64,000 nt of DNA from Pseudomonas cuatrocienegasensis (GCF_900110925.1 NZ_FOFP01000020.1:24768-88767), one strand, 5' to 3'; positions 7,996 to 15,759 are shown, counted from the first letter of the stretch. Notes: generated by a model from the letters alone, not told the origin. Translations and numbers: made by a program.

Positions 7996-10713
7996 TTATG
8001 CATTGACCGCTATTGGCGCAGTGGCCAGCAGCCGCTTGATTTCCGGGACGCAGGAGCCGCAACTGGTGCCGCACTTGAGTTCCTGCTTGAGGCCGTCGAG
8101 GTCGAGGCCGCTTGCGATTCCGGCGCATACCGCGTCCTGGCTGACATTCAGGCAATTGCACAGGGTCTTGCTGGCTTTCCTGCCGCTGGTTGCACCCGGT
8201 GGGGTGGACAGCGGTGCGAGCAGCCAGCGGCGCAGGTCGGCATCGGCCTGACCTTCGCTCCACAGGCTTTTCAGCCAGTCGCGGGCGGCAGTTTCCCCGG
8301 CCAGGCGGATGGCGGTGATGCGACCGTCCTCGATGCGCACGCGCTTGCCGACCGCTTTACGCGGGTCGTCATAGGCCAGCACCGGGCCTTCGTGCACACC
8401 AAGCAGACGATCAATCTGCGCCAGCAGCTCTGGCTCGGGAGCCACGGCGCAGGCGGCGCGGATCAGCAGAGCGGGGCGCTCGCGTCCGGTCAGGTTGAGG
8501 TTGGCGTAGGCAAAACCTTCGAACAGCGGGCGCAGGGCTTCGAAACGCGTCTGCACCTGGTCTTCGGCCAGGGCAAAGAAGGTCCAGGGTAGCTCGACCT
8601 TTTCCACCTCGACCCCGGCGTGCTTGAGTTCCGGCTGCTTGGACAACGGATCGAATGCCGGCTGGGTCAGCACATTGGTGCCCAGACCTTTGAGAAAACG
8701 GTTGCCCCAGTGCATCGGCAGGTAGGCCTGGCCGGCACGTATGCTGTCGTCGGCCTGTACCGGCAGAATCAGGCTGCCGCGACGGCTGCGGACCTTGATC
8801 AGGTCGCCGCTTTGCAGGCGACGGCGGCGCATCTCTTCCGGGTGCAGGCTGAGCACGGCCTCTTCAACATGACCGAACAGACGCGCGGCGGTGCCGGTGC
8901 GGCTCATGCCGTGCCACTGGTCGCGCAGGCGGCCGGTGTTAAGGGTCAGGGTAAAGCGCGCCTCACGTTTTTCCTTGGGCGCACGGTAAGAGTCGGCATG
9001 AAACTGCGCGCGACCATTGGCAGTGGGGTAGCGACCGTCGCCGTAGAGGCGTGGCGTACCCTGGGTGGCGCCGGCCGGGAACGGCCATTGCTGGGGACCT
9101 TGGTTATCCAGAATCGCGTAGCTGAGCCCCGAGAGGTCGAGGTCACGCTGGGCGGTCAGGTGTTTGTACTCCTCGAACAGCCCTTGCGGGTGGTCGAAGT
9201 CGAACAGGCTGGGCAGGCCGGGGCGGAGCAGTTTTTCTAAACGACGGGCGAAATCTGTGGTGATCGCCCAATCCGGCCGCGCCTCAGCGGGCGCTGGCAC
9301 GGCGCTGCGTACATGACTGACGCGGCGTTCGGAGTTGGTCACCGTGCCTTCCTTCTCGCCCCAGCTGGCGGCGGGCAGCAGCAGGTCGGCGTAGTGGCAG
9401 GTCTCGGTGGTGAAAAAGGCTTCCTGCACCACCACGAATGGGCAGGCGGCCAGGGCTTCATGCACCTTGTTCTGATCCGGCATGGACTGCGCCGGGTTGG
9501 TGCAGGCGATCCACAGGGCCTTGACCTTGCCGACGCGCACTGCTTCGAACAGTTCGATGGCGCTCAGCCCGGCACTGGCCGGCAGCGCGTCGACGCCCCA
9601 GTACTGCGCGACTTCGGCGCGGTGCTCGGCACTACCGGCCTCGCGATGGCCGGGCAGCAGGTTGCTCAGGCTGCCGGTTTCGCGACCGCCCATGGCATTC
9701 GGTTGGCCGGTAAGGGAAAAGGGGCCAGCACCGGGTTTGCCGATCTGCCCGGTGGCCAGATGCAGGTTGATCAGCGCGCTGTTTTTGGCGCTGCCGCTGC
9801 TCGACTGGTTAAGGCCCATGCACCACAGCGAGAGGAAGCTCGGCGCGCTGCCAATCATCCGCGCGCATTGCTGCAGGCTGTCCTGGCTAATGCCGCATAT
9901 CTCGCTGACCATCTGCGGGCTGTAATCGCGTACCAGGGTCTTGAGGGCGTCGAAACCTTCGGTGTGGGCTTCGATATAGGCGCGGTCGATCCAGCCTTCC
10001 CACATCAGGATATGCAGGATGCCGTGGAACAGGGCGACATCGCTGCCCGGGATGATCGGCAGGTGCAGGTCGGCCAGCTCGCAGGTGTCGGTGCGCCGTG
10101 GGTCGACGACGATGATCTGCATGTCCGGGCGCTTGGCCTTGGCTTCTTCCAGGCGGCGAAACAGCACCGGGTGGGCGTAGGCCATATTGCTGCCGGCGAT
10201 CAGCAGGCAATCGCTCTGCTCGATGTCCTCATAGTTGCACGGCGGCGCATCGGCTCCCAGGCTGCGCTTGTAGCCGACCACAGCCGACGACATGCACAGG
10301 CGCGAGTTGCTGTCGATATTGTTGGTGCCCACCAAGGCTCTCGCCAGCTTGTTGAAGGCGTAGTAGTCCTCGGTCAGCAATTGGCCGGAGATGTAGAAGG
10401 CGACGCTGTCCGGACCGTGTTCGCGGATGGTTTCGGCGAACACGTTGGCGGCGTGATCCAGGGCGCTGTCCCAGTCGCTGCGGGTACGGGCCAGGCCTTT
10501 GCCCAGACGCAGTTCGGGGTAGAGCGCGCGGGCGTCGAGGTCGCCGGTCAGGTGCAGGGTCGAGCCCTTGCTGCACAGCTTGCCGAAATTGGCCGGATGC
10601 GCGGGATCGCCCTGGACGCCGAGGATCTTCTCGTCGTCGTGTTCGATCAGCACGCCACAGCCCACGCCGCAATAGCAGCAGGTGGAGGCGGTGATTTGCG
10701 TGGGACTGGCCAT
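7996..10713 (-). CDS. nasC: Assimilatory nitrate reductase, catalytic subunit
   Basis: A 905-residue molybdopterin enzyme reducing nitrate to nitrite in the cytoplasm for nitrogen assimilation. The N-terminal [4Fe-4S] site is CCYCGVGCGVLI with a later CSKG Cys (about residues 12-52). The Mo-bis-MGD domains carry SNMAYAHPVLF, GQPNAMGGRE and GRLRDQWHGMSRTG. The C-terminus carries a BFD-like [2Fe-2S] domain, CNCLNVSQDAV...CGTSCGSC (about residues 858-893), through which electrons may enter. No Tat signal is seen, as expected for the assimilatory type. It follows nirD after a REP pair. Symbol use varies between genera (nasA or nasC). Confidence 0.94.
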   Translation of the reverse strand: MASPTQITASTCCYCGVGCGVLIEHDDEKILGVQGDPAHPANFGKLCSKGSTLHLTGDLDARALYPELRLGKGLARTRSDWDSALDHAANVFAETIREHGPDSVAFYISGQLLTEDYYAFNKLARALVGTNNIDSNSRLCMSSAVVGYKRSLGADAPPCNYEDIEQSDCLLIAGSNMAYAHPVLFRRLEEAKAKRPDMQIIVVDPRRTDTCELADLHLPIIPGSDVALFHGILHILMWEGWIDRAYIEAHTEGFDALKTLVRDYSPQMVSEICGISQDSLQQCARMIGSAPSFLSLWCMGLNQSSSGSAKNSALINLHLATGQIGKPGAGPFSLTGQPNAMGGRETGSLSNLLPGHREAGSAEHRAEVAQYWGVDALPASAGLSAIELFEAVRVGKVKALWIACTNPAQSMPDQNKVHEALAACPFVVVQEAFFTTETCHYADLLLPAASWGEKEGTVTNSERRVSHVRSAVPAPAEARPDWAITTDFARRLEKLLRPGLPSLFDFDHPQGLFEEYKHLTAQRDLDLSGLSYAILDNQGPQQWPFPAGATQGTPRLYGDGRYPTANGRAQFHADSYRAPKEKREARFTLTLNTGRLRDQWHGMSRTGTAARLFGHVEEAVLSLHPEEMRRRRLQSGDLIKVRSRRGSLILPVQADDSIRAGQAYLPMHWGNRFLKGLGTNVLTQPAFDPLSKQPELKHAGVEVEKVELPWTFFALAEDQVQTRFEALRPLFEGFAYANLNLTGRERPALLIRAACAVAPEPELLAQIDRLLGVHEGPVLAYDDPRKAVGKRVRIEDGRITAIRLAGETAARDWLKSLWSEGQADADLRRWLLAPLSTPPGATSGRKASKTLCNCLNVSQDAVCAGIASGLDLDGLKQELKCGTSCGSCVPEIKRLLATAPIAVNA

Positions 10714-10744
10714 GTTCGCAATTCCTGGAGCAAGCGGGGAAAGG

Positions 10745-10821
10745 GTGGGAGGGCTTTAGCTCGGGCGTCCTGCCATCCATGCAGGCGTCGCCGCGACAGT
10801 CGCCGCTGAAGCGCCTCCCAC
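10745..10821. repeat. REP doublet (REPIN-like) between nirD and nitrate reductase genes
   Basis: Two oppositely oriented REP-like units: GTGGGAGGGCTTTAGC from 10745, and on the other strand GTGGGAGGCGCTTCAGCGGC ending at 10821. They are separated by a short spacer with its own GCAGG/CCTGC-like hairpin. The GTGGGAG heads and the head-to-head arrangement match Pseudomonas REP pairs. The element lies inside an operon, so it may act at the RNA level, for example on mRNA stability. Confidence 0.75.
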
Positions 10822-10829
10822 AAGGTGGG

Positions 10830-11147
10830 CTAGTTGTGTGGCGCGAGTGCCAGCAGCACCCGGCCGTTTTCCACCTTGGTCGGGTGCCGGTGGGCGCAAC
10901 CCTGGTCCGGGGCCACGGCTTTGCCGGACTCCAGCTCTATCTGCCAGTTGTGCAGCGGGCAGGCCACGCGCTTGCCGTAGATGATGCCTTGCGACAGCGG
11001 GCCGCCCTTGTGCGGGCAGCGGTCGTCGAGGGCGAAGACTTCATCTGCGGAAGTCCTGAAAAGCGCGATATCGCCTTTCGGACCGCTGACAATTCGTGAG
11101 CCCAGTACGTTGATTTCTTCCAGGTCGCAGATATCCAGCCAGTTCAT
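10830..11147 (-). CDS. nirD: Nitrite reductase (NADH) small subunit
   Basis: A 105-residue Rieske-fold protein, the partner of NirB in cytoplasmic NADH-dependent nitrite reduction to ammonia. A Rieske-like cluster site is intact: CPHKGGPLSQG (about 43-53) and CPLHNWQIEL (about 63-72), giving two Cys-x-His pairs. Many enterobacterial NirD proteins have lost these ligands, so the retained set suggests a bound [2Fe-2S] cluster. The ATG at 11147 overlaps the nirB stop in an ATGA tetranucleotide, implying translational coupling. A longer frame upstream lies inside nirB and is rejected. Confidence 0.94.
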   Translation of the reverse strand: MNWLDICDLEEINVLGSRIVSGPKGDIALFRTSADEVFALDDRCPHKGGPLSQGIIYGKRVACPLHNWQIELESGKAVAPDQGCAHRHPTKVENGRVLLALAPHN

Positions 11148-13597
11148 GCGTGCGCCTCCAGTTGCTGCAGCGCGATACGGTCGAATTCTTTCTTCAACTG
11201 CGGTTTGGCCAGCTGCTCCTTCCACGGGTCCTGCTCGAACGACAGGGAGAACAGCAGGCGCTCGTGCAGGGCCTTGCGCCGTTCGGCATCTTCCAGCACG
11301 CCTTGCTTGATGTGTTCCATGCCGACGCGCTGCAGGTAGTGCACGGTGCGCTCGAGGTAGAAGGCTTCCTCGCGGTAGAGCTGGAGGAAGGCCAGGCTGT
11401 ATTCCATGACTTCTTCGGCGGTCTTGAGCTTGACGAAGAACTCGCCGGCCTCGGTCTTGATCCCGCCGTTGCCACCGATATACAGCTCCCAGCCGGAGTC
11501 GACGCCGATGATGCCAACGTCCTTGATGCCGGATTCGGCGCAGTTGCGCGGGCAGCCGGAGACCGCCAGCTTGACCTTGTGCGGCGACCACATGTTGAAC
11601 AACGCGTGTTCCAGGTCGATGCCCATCTGCGTGCTGTTTTGTGTGCCGAAGCGGCAGAACTCACTGCCGACGCAGGTCTTCACGGTGCGAATGGATTTGC
11701 CATAGGCGTGGCCGGACGGCATATCGAGGTCTTTCCATACGCCCGGCAGGTCGTCTTTCTTGATCCCCAGCAGGTCGATGCGCTGCCCGCCGGTGACCTT
11801 GACCATGGGCACGTTGTACTTGTCGGCTACATCGGCGATGCGGCGCAGCTCCGAAGCATTGGTCACGCCGCCCCACATCCGCGGAATCACCGAGTAGGTG
11901 CCGTCTTTCTGGATATTGGCGTGGGCGCGTTCGTTGATAAAGCGCGACTGTGGGTCGTCCTTGGCCTCGCCCGGCCAGGTGGAAATCAGGTAGTAGTTCA
12001 GCGCCGGGCGGCAGGTGGCGCAGCCGTTTGGCGTGCTCCAGTTGAGGAAGGCCATGGCCGCCGGGATGCTGGTCAGGTGCTCGTCACGGATGGCTTTGCG
12101 GATCTGCCCGTGGTTAAGGTCGCTGCAGCCGCAGATGGCTTTTTCGCTCTTCGGCTTCACATCCGCCGCGCCGCCCACGGTGTTGATCAAGATCTGCTCG
12201 ACCAGGCCGGCGCAGGAGCCGCAGGAACTGGCGGCCTTGGTCTGCTTTTTGACCTCATCGACCGAGAACAGGCCGTGCTCCTGGATGGCCTTGACGATGG
12301 TGCCTTTGCACACGCCGTTACAGCCGCACACTTCCATGTCATCGGGCATCGACATGGCCTTGCTCTGGCCCTGGTGGCCGGTGTCGCCGATGGCGTTTTC
12401 GCCGAACATCAGGTGGTCGCGGATCTCGCTGACATTGTAGTTTTCGCGGATCTGCCGGAAGTACCAGCCGCCGTCGGCGGTGTCGCCATACAGGCAGGCG
12501 CCGACCAGCACGTCGTCCTTGATTACCAGCTTCTTGTACACGCCGCCGATGGGGTCGGAGAGGGTGATGGTCTCCGTGCCTTCGCCGCCCATAAATTCAC
12601 CGGCGGAAAACAAGTCGATGCCGGTGACTTTCAGCTTGGTTGAGGTCACCGAGCCCTGGTAGCGGGCGAAACCGAGCTGGGCCAGGTGGTTGGCGCAAAC
12701 CTTGGCCTGTTCAAACAGCGGCGCGACCAGGCCGTAGGCGATGCCGCGGTGGCTGGCACATTCGCCGATGGCGTAAACCCGCGGGTCGAAGGTCTGCAGG
12801 GTGTCGTTGACCAGGATGCCGCGGTTGCAGGCGATACCGGCTTGTTCCGCCAGGTCGCTGTTGGGGCGGATGCCGGCGGCCATCACCACCAGGTCGGCGG
12901 GGATCACCTCGCCGTCCTTGAACTTCACCGCGCAGACCCGACCTTCGCCGTTGTCGAGCAGTTCGGCGGTATGTTTGGGCAGCAAAAACTTCAGGCCGCG
13001 ATCTTCCAGGGATTGCTGCAGCAAGCGCCCGGCGGTGACATCGAGCTGGCGCTCCAGCAGCCAGTCGCCGATATGTACCACGGTCACGTCCATGCCGCGT
13101 AGTTTGAGGCCGTTGGCCGCTTCCAGGCCGAGCAGGCCGCCGCCGATGACGACCGCGTGCTTATGGGTCTTGGCGGTTGCCATCATCATCTGGGTGTCGG
13201 CAATGTCGCGATAGCCGATCACGCCCTGTAGATCCTTGCCGGGAATCGGCAGGATAAAGGGGTTGGAACCGGTGGCGATAAGCAGGCGATCGTACTCGGC
13301 CTGGCTGCCATCATCTGCGACGACCACGCGGGCCTTGCGGTCGATCTTCACCACCTTGCGCCCGAGCAGTAACTTGATGCCGTTGTCCGCATACCAGTTG
13401 AGGTCGTTGAGCACGATCTCCTCGAAGGTCTGCTCGCCGGCCAGTACTGGCGAGAGCAGAATGCGGTTGTAGTTGGGGTGTGGCTCGGCACCGAACACCG
13501 TAATGTCGTAGAGGTCGGGGGCGAGCTTGATCAGCTCTTCGAGGGTGCGAACACCTGCCATGCCATTGCCGATCATTACCAGCTTGAGTTTCTGCAT
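11144..13597 (-). CDS. nirB: Nitrite reductase (NADH) large subunit
   Basis: An 817-residue siroheme flavoenzyme reducing nitrite to ammonia with NADH. Domains in order: FAD/NAD(P)H oxidoreductase (VMIGNGMAGVRTLEEL; AVVIGGGLLGLEAANGL; YAIGECASHRG); two BFD-type [2Fe-2S] units (CGCNGVCKG with SCGSCAG; CGCSDLNHGQI with CATCRPAL); then the ferredoxin-like half-domain and the [4Fe-4S]-siroheme site TCVGSEFCRFG...SGCPRNCAES. I chose the Met at 13597 over the one nine bases upstream because AGGAGA lies eight bases before it, while the other Met overlaps that site. The gene is preceded by a sigma-54-type promoter and an ANTAR leader. Confidence 0.95.
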   Translation of the reverse strand: MQKLKLVMIGNGMAGVRTLEELIKLAPDLYDITVFGAEPHPNYNRILLSPVLAGEQTFEEIVLNDLNWYADNGIKLLLGRKVVKIDRKARVVVADDGSQAEYDRLLIATGSNPFILPIPGKDLQGVIGYRDIADTQMMMATAKTHKHAVVIGGGLLGLEAANGLKLRGMDVTVVHIGDWLLERQLDVTAGRLLQQSLEDRGLKFLLPKHTAELLDNGEGRVCAVKFKDGEVIPADLVVMAAGIRPNSDLAEQAGIACNRGILVNDTLQTFDPRVYAIGECASHRGIAYGLVAPLFEQAKVCANHLAQLGFARYQGSVTSTKLKVTGIDLFSAGEFMGGEGTETITLSDPIGGVYKKLVIKDDVLVGACLYGDTADGGWYFRQIRENYNVSEIRDHLMFGENAIGDTGHQGQSKAMSMPDDMEVCGCNGVCKGTIVKAIQEHGLFSVDEVKKQTKAASSCGSCAGLVEQILINTVGGAADVKPKSEKAICGCSDLNHGQIRKAIRDEHLTSIPAAMAFLNWSTPNGCATCRPALNYYLISTWPGEAKDDPQSRFINERAHANIQKDGTYSVIPRMWGGVTNASELRRIADVADKYNVPMVKVTGGQRIDLLGIKKDDLPGVWKDLDMPSGHAYGKSIRTVKTCVGSEFCRFGTQNSTQMGIDLEHALFNMWSPHKVKLAVSGCPRNCAESGIKDVGIIGVDSGWELYIGGNGGIKTEAGEFFVKLKTAEEVMEYSLAFLQLYREEAFYLERTVHYLQRVGMEHIKQGVLEDAERRKALHERLLFSLSFEQDPWKEQLAKPQLKKEFDRIALQQLEAHA

Positions 13598-13630
13598 GCC
13601 GGCCATCTCCTGGTTAAAACGCGCGCAAAC

Positions 13631-13670
13631 AAAAAAGGCGTCCCGCTAGTCACCTAGCGAGGACGCCTTT
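13631..13670 (-). terminator. Leader terminator (attenuator) upstream of nirB
   Basis: On the minus strand a 10-bp AAAGGCGTCC/GGACGCCTTT stem is stacked on a 6-bp CGCTAG/CTAGCG stem, with one bulged base and a four-base loop, and ends in six T. It lies 33 bases before the nirB start, after the likely transcription start. It should stop transcription unless antiterminated. Confidence 0.9.
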
Positions 13671-13676
13671 GTCCAG

Positions 13677-13722
13677 GCCCCGTTCTCTCGGGGCGTGCGA
13701 GGCTCATCGTTGAGCACCGCAC
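13677..13722 (-). promoter_or_regulatory. ANTAR-type two-hairpin antitermination RNA
   Basis: Read on the minus strand there are two adjacent hairpins. The first (13722-13695) is GTGCG-GT-GCTC, hexaloop AACGAT, GAGC-CT-CGCAC. The second (13694-13677) is GCCCCG, hexaloop AGAGAA, CGGGGC. Both hexaloops have A at position 1 and G at position 4, the signature bound by ANTAR proteins such as NasR and NasT. A terminator follows after six bases. In P. aeruginosa the nirBD-nitrate reductase-cobA operon is controlled by NasT antitermination, so this is very likely its target. Confidence 0.88.
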
Positions 13723-13748
13723 TGTGTAATACCTTGTCAGCTGGTTAA

Positions 13749-13764
13749 TGCAGACTGTGTGCCA
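13749..13764 (-). promoter_or_regulatory. Sigma-54 (RpoN) promoter of the nirB operon
   Basis: On the minus strand the sequence reads TGGCACACAGTCTGCA. GG and GC are exactly ten bases apart, as in the -24/-12 consensus TGGCACG-N4-TTGC. The predicted start lies near 13738, just before the first ANTAR hairpin. This fits nitrogen (NtrC/RpoN) control, though no clear NtrC site was found. Confidence 0.78.
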
Positions 13765-13836
13765 AGTCGCCAGGCCCCGTGCTGCCGCTAGTGGGCCTGT
13801 CTGCTTCGTGGGTTTTGCTGATGGTCCTGCACCCGA

Positions 13837-14010
13837 TTAAGGCGCGCTGTCCCCGCTTTGGTGCGTATCTGAATACTTGGGCAGGTTCATGCCGGGGGCG
13901 CAGTACGCTGTTTCGGCCTGGGCCTGAGTGGGTAGCGGCAAGCTGAAGAGCACAAGGGCAAGCAGACTGCTGCACAAGCTGGCAGGGCGGTTGGCGTTGG
14001 GTGTAGACAT
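13837..14010 (-). CDS. Small putative secreted peptide
   Basis: A 57-residue open frame with a convincing export signal: a short polar start, the hydrophobic core SLLALVLFSLPLPTQ, and a likely cleavage at AQA-ET. It leaves a mature peptide of only about 25 residues with one Cys (ETAYCAPGMNLPKYSDTHQS). GGGAG lies six bases before the ATG. I do not recognise it. It lies upstream of the nirB promoter on the same strand and could be a real small exported protein or a remnant. Confidence is limited because short frames are common in G+C-rich DNA. Confidence 0.4.
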   Translation of the reverse strand: MSTPNANRPASLCSSLLALVLFSLPLPTQAQAETAYCAPGMNLPKYSDTHQSGDSAP

Positions 14011-14068
14011 GGGCGACTCCCGCTCGATGAGAGAACGGCGGGAGCGATGCAGTGAACGTGCCGCGTGC

Positions 14069-14521
14069 TCAGTCGAGCCAGTTTGCCTTGGGGAATTTGT
14101 CACTGAATGCCGTTGGCATGGCGACGACCTTGGCTGTTTTGTAGTTGAAGAAGACGAAGCCAGACTTGGCCATGGCGACGAGGGCACCATCGGCCGGGCG
14201 GCTGATGCGGAAGGTGATGTCGCCGCCGTAGCGGTTGAAGTCCATCACGCCGACCTCGAACAGCAACTGATCACGGGCATGGGCCTCGGCGCGGTAAGTC
14301 GTTGCCAGGTCGGTGACGATAATGCCCGTGCCATCCTCGCGGGTTTCCTCGATGCCAAACTCGAAAAGAAAGCGCGCGCGGGCCTCGGAAATCATCGAGA
14401 TCATCGAGTCGTTACCGAGGTGGTTGGCCGCATTGATATCGGTCACCCGCACGGTCAGGTGGGTGTTGTAGCAGAACTGGTCTTCGGGAAACTTCAGCGT
14501 CAGGCGGGCCATGGGCGTCAT
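14069..14521 (-). CDS. Hot-dog fold acyl-CoA thioesterase-like protein
   Basis: A 150-residue protein with the pattern of 4-hydroxybenzoyl-CoA-type thioesterases: LTVRVTDINAANHLGNDSMISMISEARARFLFEFG (about residues 22-56) covers the first strand and the long helix. The usual catalytic Asp position is taken by D or N in DINAANHLGND. A beta-sheet core follows. Such proteins hydrolyse acyl-CoA thioesters in the cytoplasm; the substrate is unknown. The start could be the first or fourth codon (both Met); no strong ribosome site separates them. Confidence 0.75.
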   Translation of the reverse strand: MTPMARLTLKFPEDQFCYNTHLTVRVTDINAANHLGNDSMISMISEARARFLFEFGIEETREDGTGIIVTDLATTYRAEAHARDQLLFEVGVMDFNRYGGDITFRISRPADGALVAMAKSGFVFFNYKTAKVVAMPTAFSDKFPKANWLD

Positions 14522-14556
14522 CCGGCTAAAAGAGTGCGAGTGTACAACTCGGCCAA

Positions 14557-15246
14557 TCAGCGGTGCAGGCTATTGAGCCAGTAGAAGGTGACCCGGCCTC
14601 CCTCATTGGAGGGGCCGCTGTTGTCCTGAATATAAGCCCCGGCCTTGAAGTACAGCTGTTGCTTGCTCCAGTAACCGCTCAGTTGCTGGTAGAAGCCACC
14701 CTTGTCGCCCTGGGTGCTCTGCACACTGACACCCAAACGGCCGCTAGGCGTCAGGCGCAGGTCGTAGCCGAAACGTTCGTTGAGCTGGATGTTCTGCGCC
14801 AACAGGATGTTCTGCACTTCCTTATCGCCAGGTCGCTTGCGTAACAACAGTTCGAGGCGGCCGACACCGCGCAGGTAGTGATACTGCAGCTTGATCAGCG
14901 GATCGTTGTCGCTGCCCGGCTCGTCCTTGCTGTGTATCTGGCCGATGACGATCTTGTTGTTGCTCGGTACCTGGGCAACGCTGAGCACGGCGCTCAGGTA
15001 GTTGTCAGCGCTGGCGTGATACCAGTAACTCAGGCTGCCATCGGCCTGGGTTTCGCGCAGCTCGCTGCGTGGGTAGCGAGCGTCTTCGGTGGGCGCGCCG
15101 GTGACAGGTACCCAGAAGGTGACGCTGCCATCGCCATGACGGCGAAAATACCCGCTCTCATAGCCATTGTTCAGACGGGCCGTTTCGACCGTGAGAGTGG
15201 CGGGCGAAACAGGAACGGACAGGTTCCAGGTAGTGAGATCAATCAC
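14557..15246 (-). CDS. PL7-family (alginate lyase 2) protein, no signal peptide
   Basis: A 229-residue single-domain protein of polysaccharide lyase family 7, which cleaves alginate by beta-elimination. The three conserved strands of the jelly-roll cleft are present: RSELRE (about residues 60-65), IGQIH (about 101-105, Gln and His catalytic), and YFKAGAYIQ (about 199-207, with the catalytic Tyr). The start is GTG with GAGG five bases before it. The protein begins directly at the fold (IDLTTWNLSVP), so no export signal is visible. PAO1 carries a PL7 protein in this neighbourhood (PA1784, from memory). Activity on alginate is expected from motifs, not proven. Confidence 0.87.
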   Translation of the reverse strand: MIDLTTWNLSVPVSPATLTVETARLNNGYESGYFRRHGDGSVTFWVPVTGAPTEDARYPRSELRETQADGSLSYWYHASADNYLSAVLSVAQVPSNNKIVIGQIHSKDEPGSDNDPLIKLQYHYLRGVGRLELLLRKRPGDKEVQNILLAQNIQLNERFGYDLRLTPSGRLGVSVQSTQGDKGGFYQQLSGYWSKQQLYFKAGAYIQDNSGPSNEGGRVTFYWLNSLHR

Positions 15247-15336
15247 GAGAGCCTCGGGTCAGAGCAGGAGCGCTCCCGTTCGGTTGCGGCTTTGCGTATT
15301 GGTTCCGCAGCGGCCGACAGACGGAGCAGCCCTTGC

Positions 15337-15651
15337 TCAGGACGCTGGGCGTGCCTGGGCCTCTTCGACAAAGTCCTTGAGCCAGCGCAGCACATCGACC
15401 GCCTGCCAGCGGCTGGGATCGAACATGGCATACGCCTGGCCTTGGTACCCCACCACATCCAGAGGGCGGTGGTAACCCGCGCGCTGCAGCAGGGCCTCAA
15501 TCTCGGCAAAACAGGTATTGAAATGCACGCGGTTGAAGGGGGTTTTGCCTTCGGTGACGATGCCTTCGAGGTGCAACTCCTCGACTGTGGCGCGAACCTT
15601 GTCCAGGGGCGTGCGGTTGACTGTGTGTTTGAGCTGCAGGACGTCCAGCAT
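15337..15651 (-). CDS. Uncharacterised 104-residue protein downstream of a LexA box
   Basis: A small soluble protein I do not recognise. Two halves can be seen: a basic/acidic helix-rich N-terminus (TVNRTPLDKVRATVEELHLEG) and a C-terminal part with YQGQAYAMFDPSRWQAVDVLRWLKDFVEEA. There is one Cys, no signal peptide and no membrane segment. An excellent AGGAG lies seven bases before the ATG, so it is a real gene. A LexA-type operator lies about 93 bases upstream, making SOS induction plausible. Product function is unknown. Confidence 0.72.
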   Translation of the reverse strand: MLDVLQLKHTVNRTPLDKVRATVEELHLEGIVTEGKTPFNRVHFNTCFAEIEALLQRAGYHRPLDVVGYQGQAYAMFDPSRWQAVDVLRWLKDFVEEAQARPAS

Positions 15652-15743
15652 GGGATTGCTCCTGATGATGACTGTGCGAAAGGCCAGTTACGCGATTGCG
15701 TTGGCCGGTTTGAATAGGGTGAAGACAGGGTAATCGAAAAGTA

Positions 15744-15759
15744 CTGTACAAATAAACAG
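15744..15759. promoter_or_regulatory. LexA (SOS) box between divergent genes
   Basis: CTGTACAAATAAACAG matches CTG-N10-CAG, and with its TA/TA flanks it follows the wider LexA consensus TACTGTA...CAGTA. It lies between an unknown gene on the minus strand (start 15651) and a lipoprotein gene on the plus strand (start 15854). On the plus strand TACTGT at 15742 and GATAAT at 15765, 17 bases apart, could form a promoter that the box overlaps. Confidence 0.72.

Noticed and set aside
7910..8263. N-terminal extension of cobA
   Set aside because: The frame stays open but overlaps the nitrate reductase gene; the family start is at 7909.
9313..10809. 498-residue open frame opposite the nitrate reductase gene
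   Set aside because: Ala/Gly/Gln-rich shadow of a clear molybdoenzyme gene; no motif and no ribosome site.
11150..12643. 497-residue open frame opposite nirB
   Set aside because: Shadow of nirB; composition typical of reverse-complement frames.
13828..13846. Possible NtrC site (TGCACC...GGCGCG) upstream of the nirB promoter
   Set aside because: Half-sites are two bases too far apart and the right half mismatches; not reported as a site.
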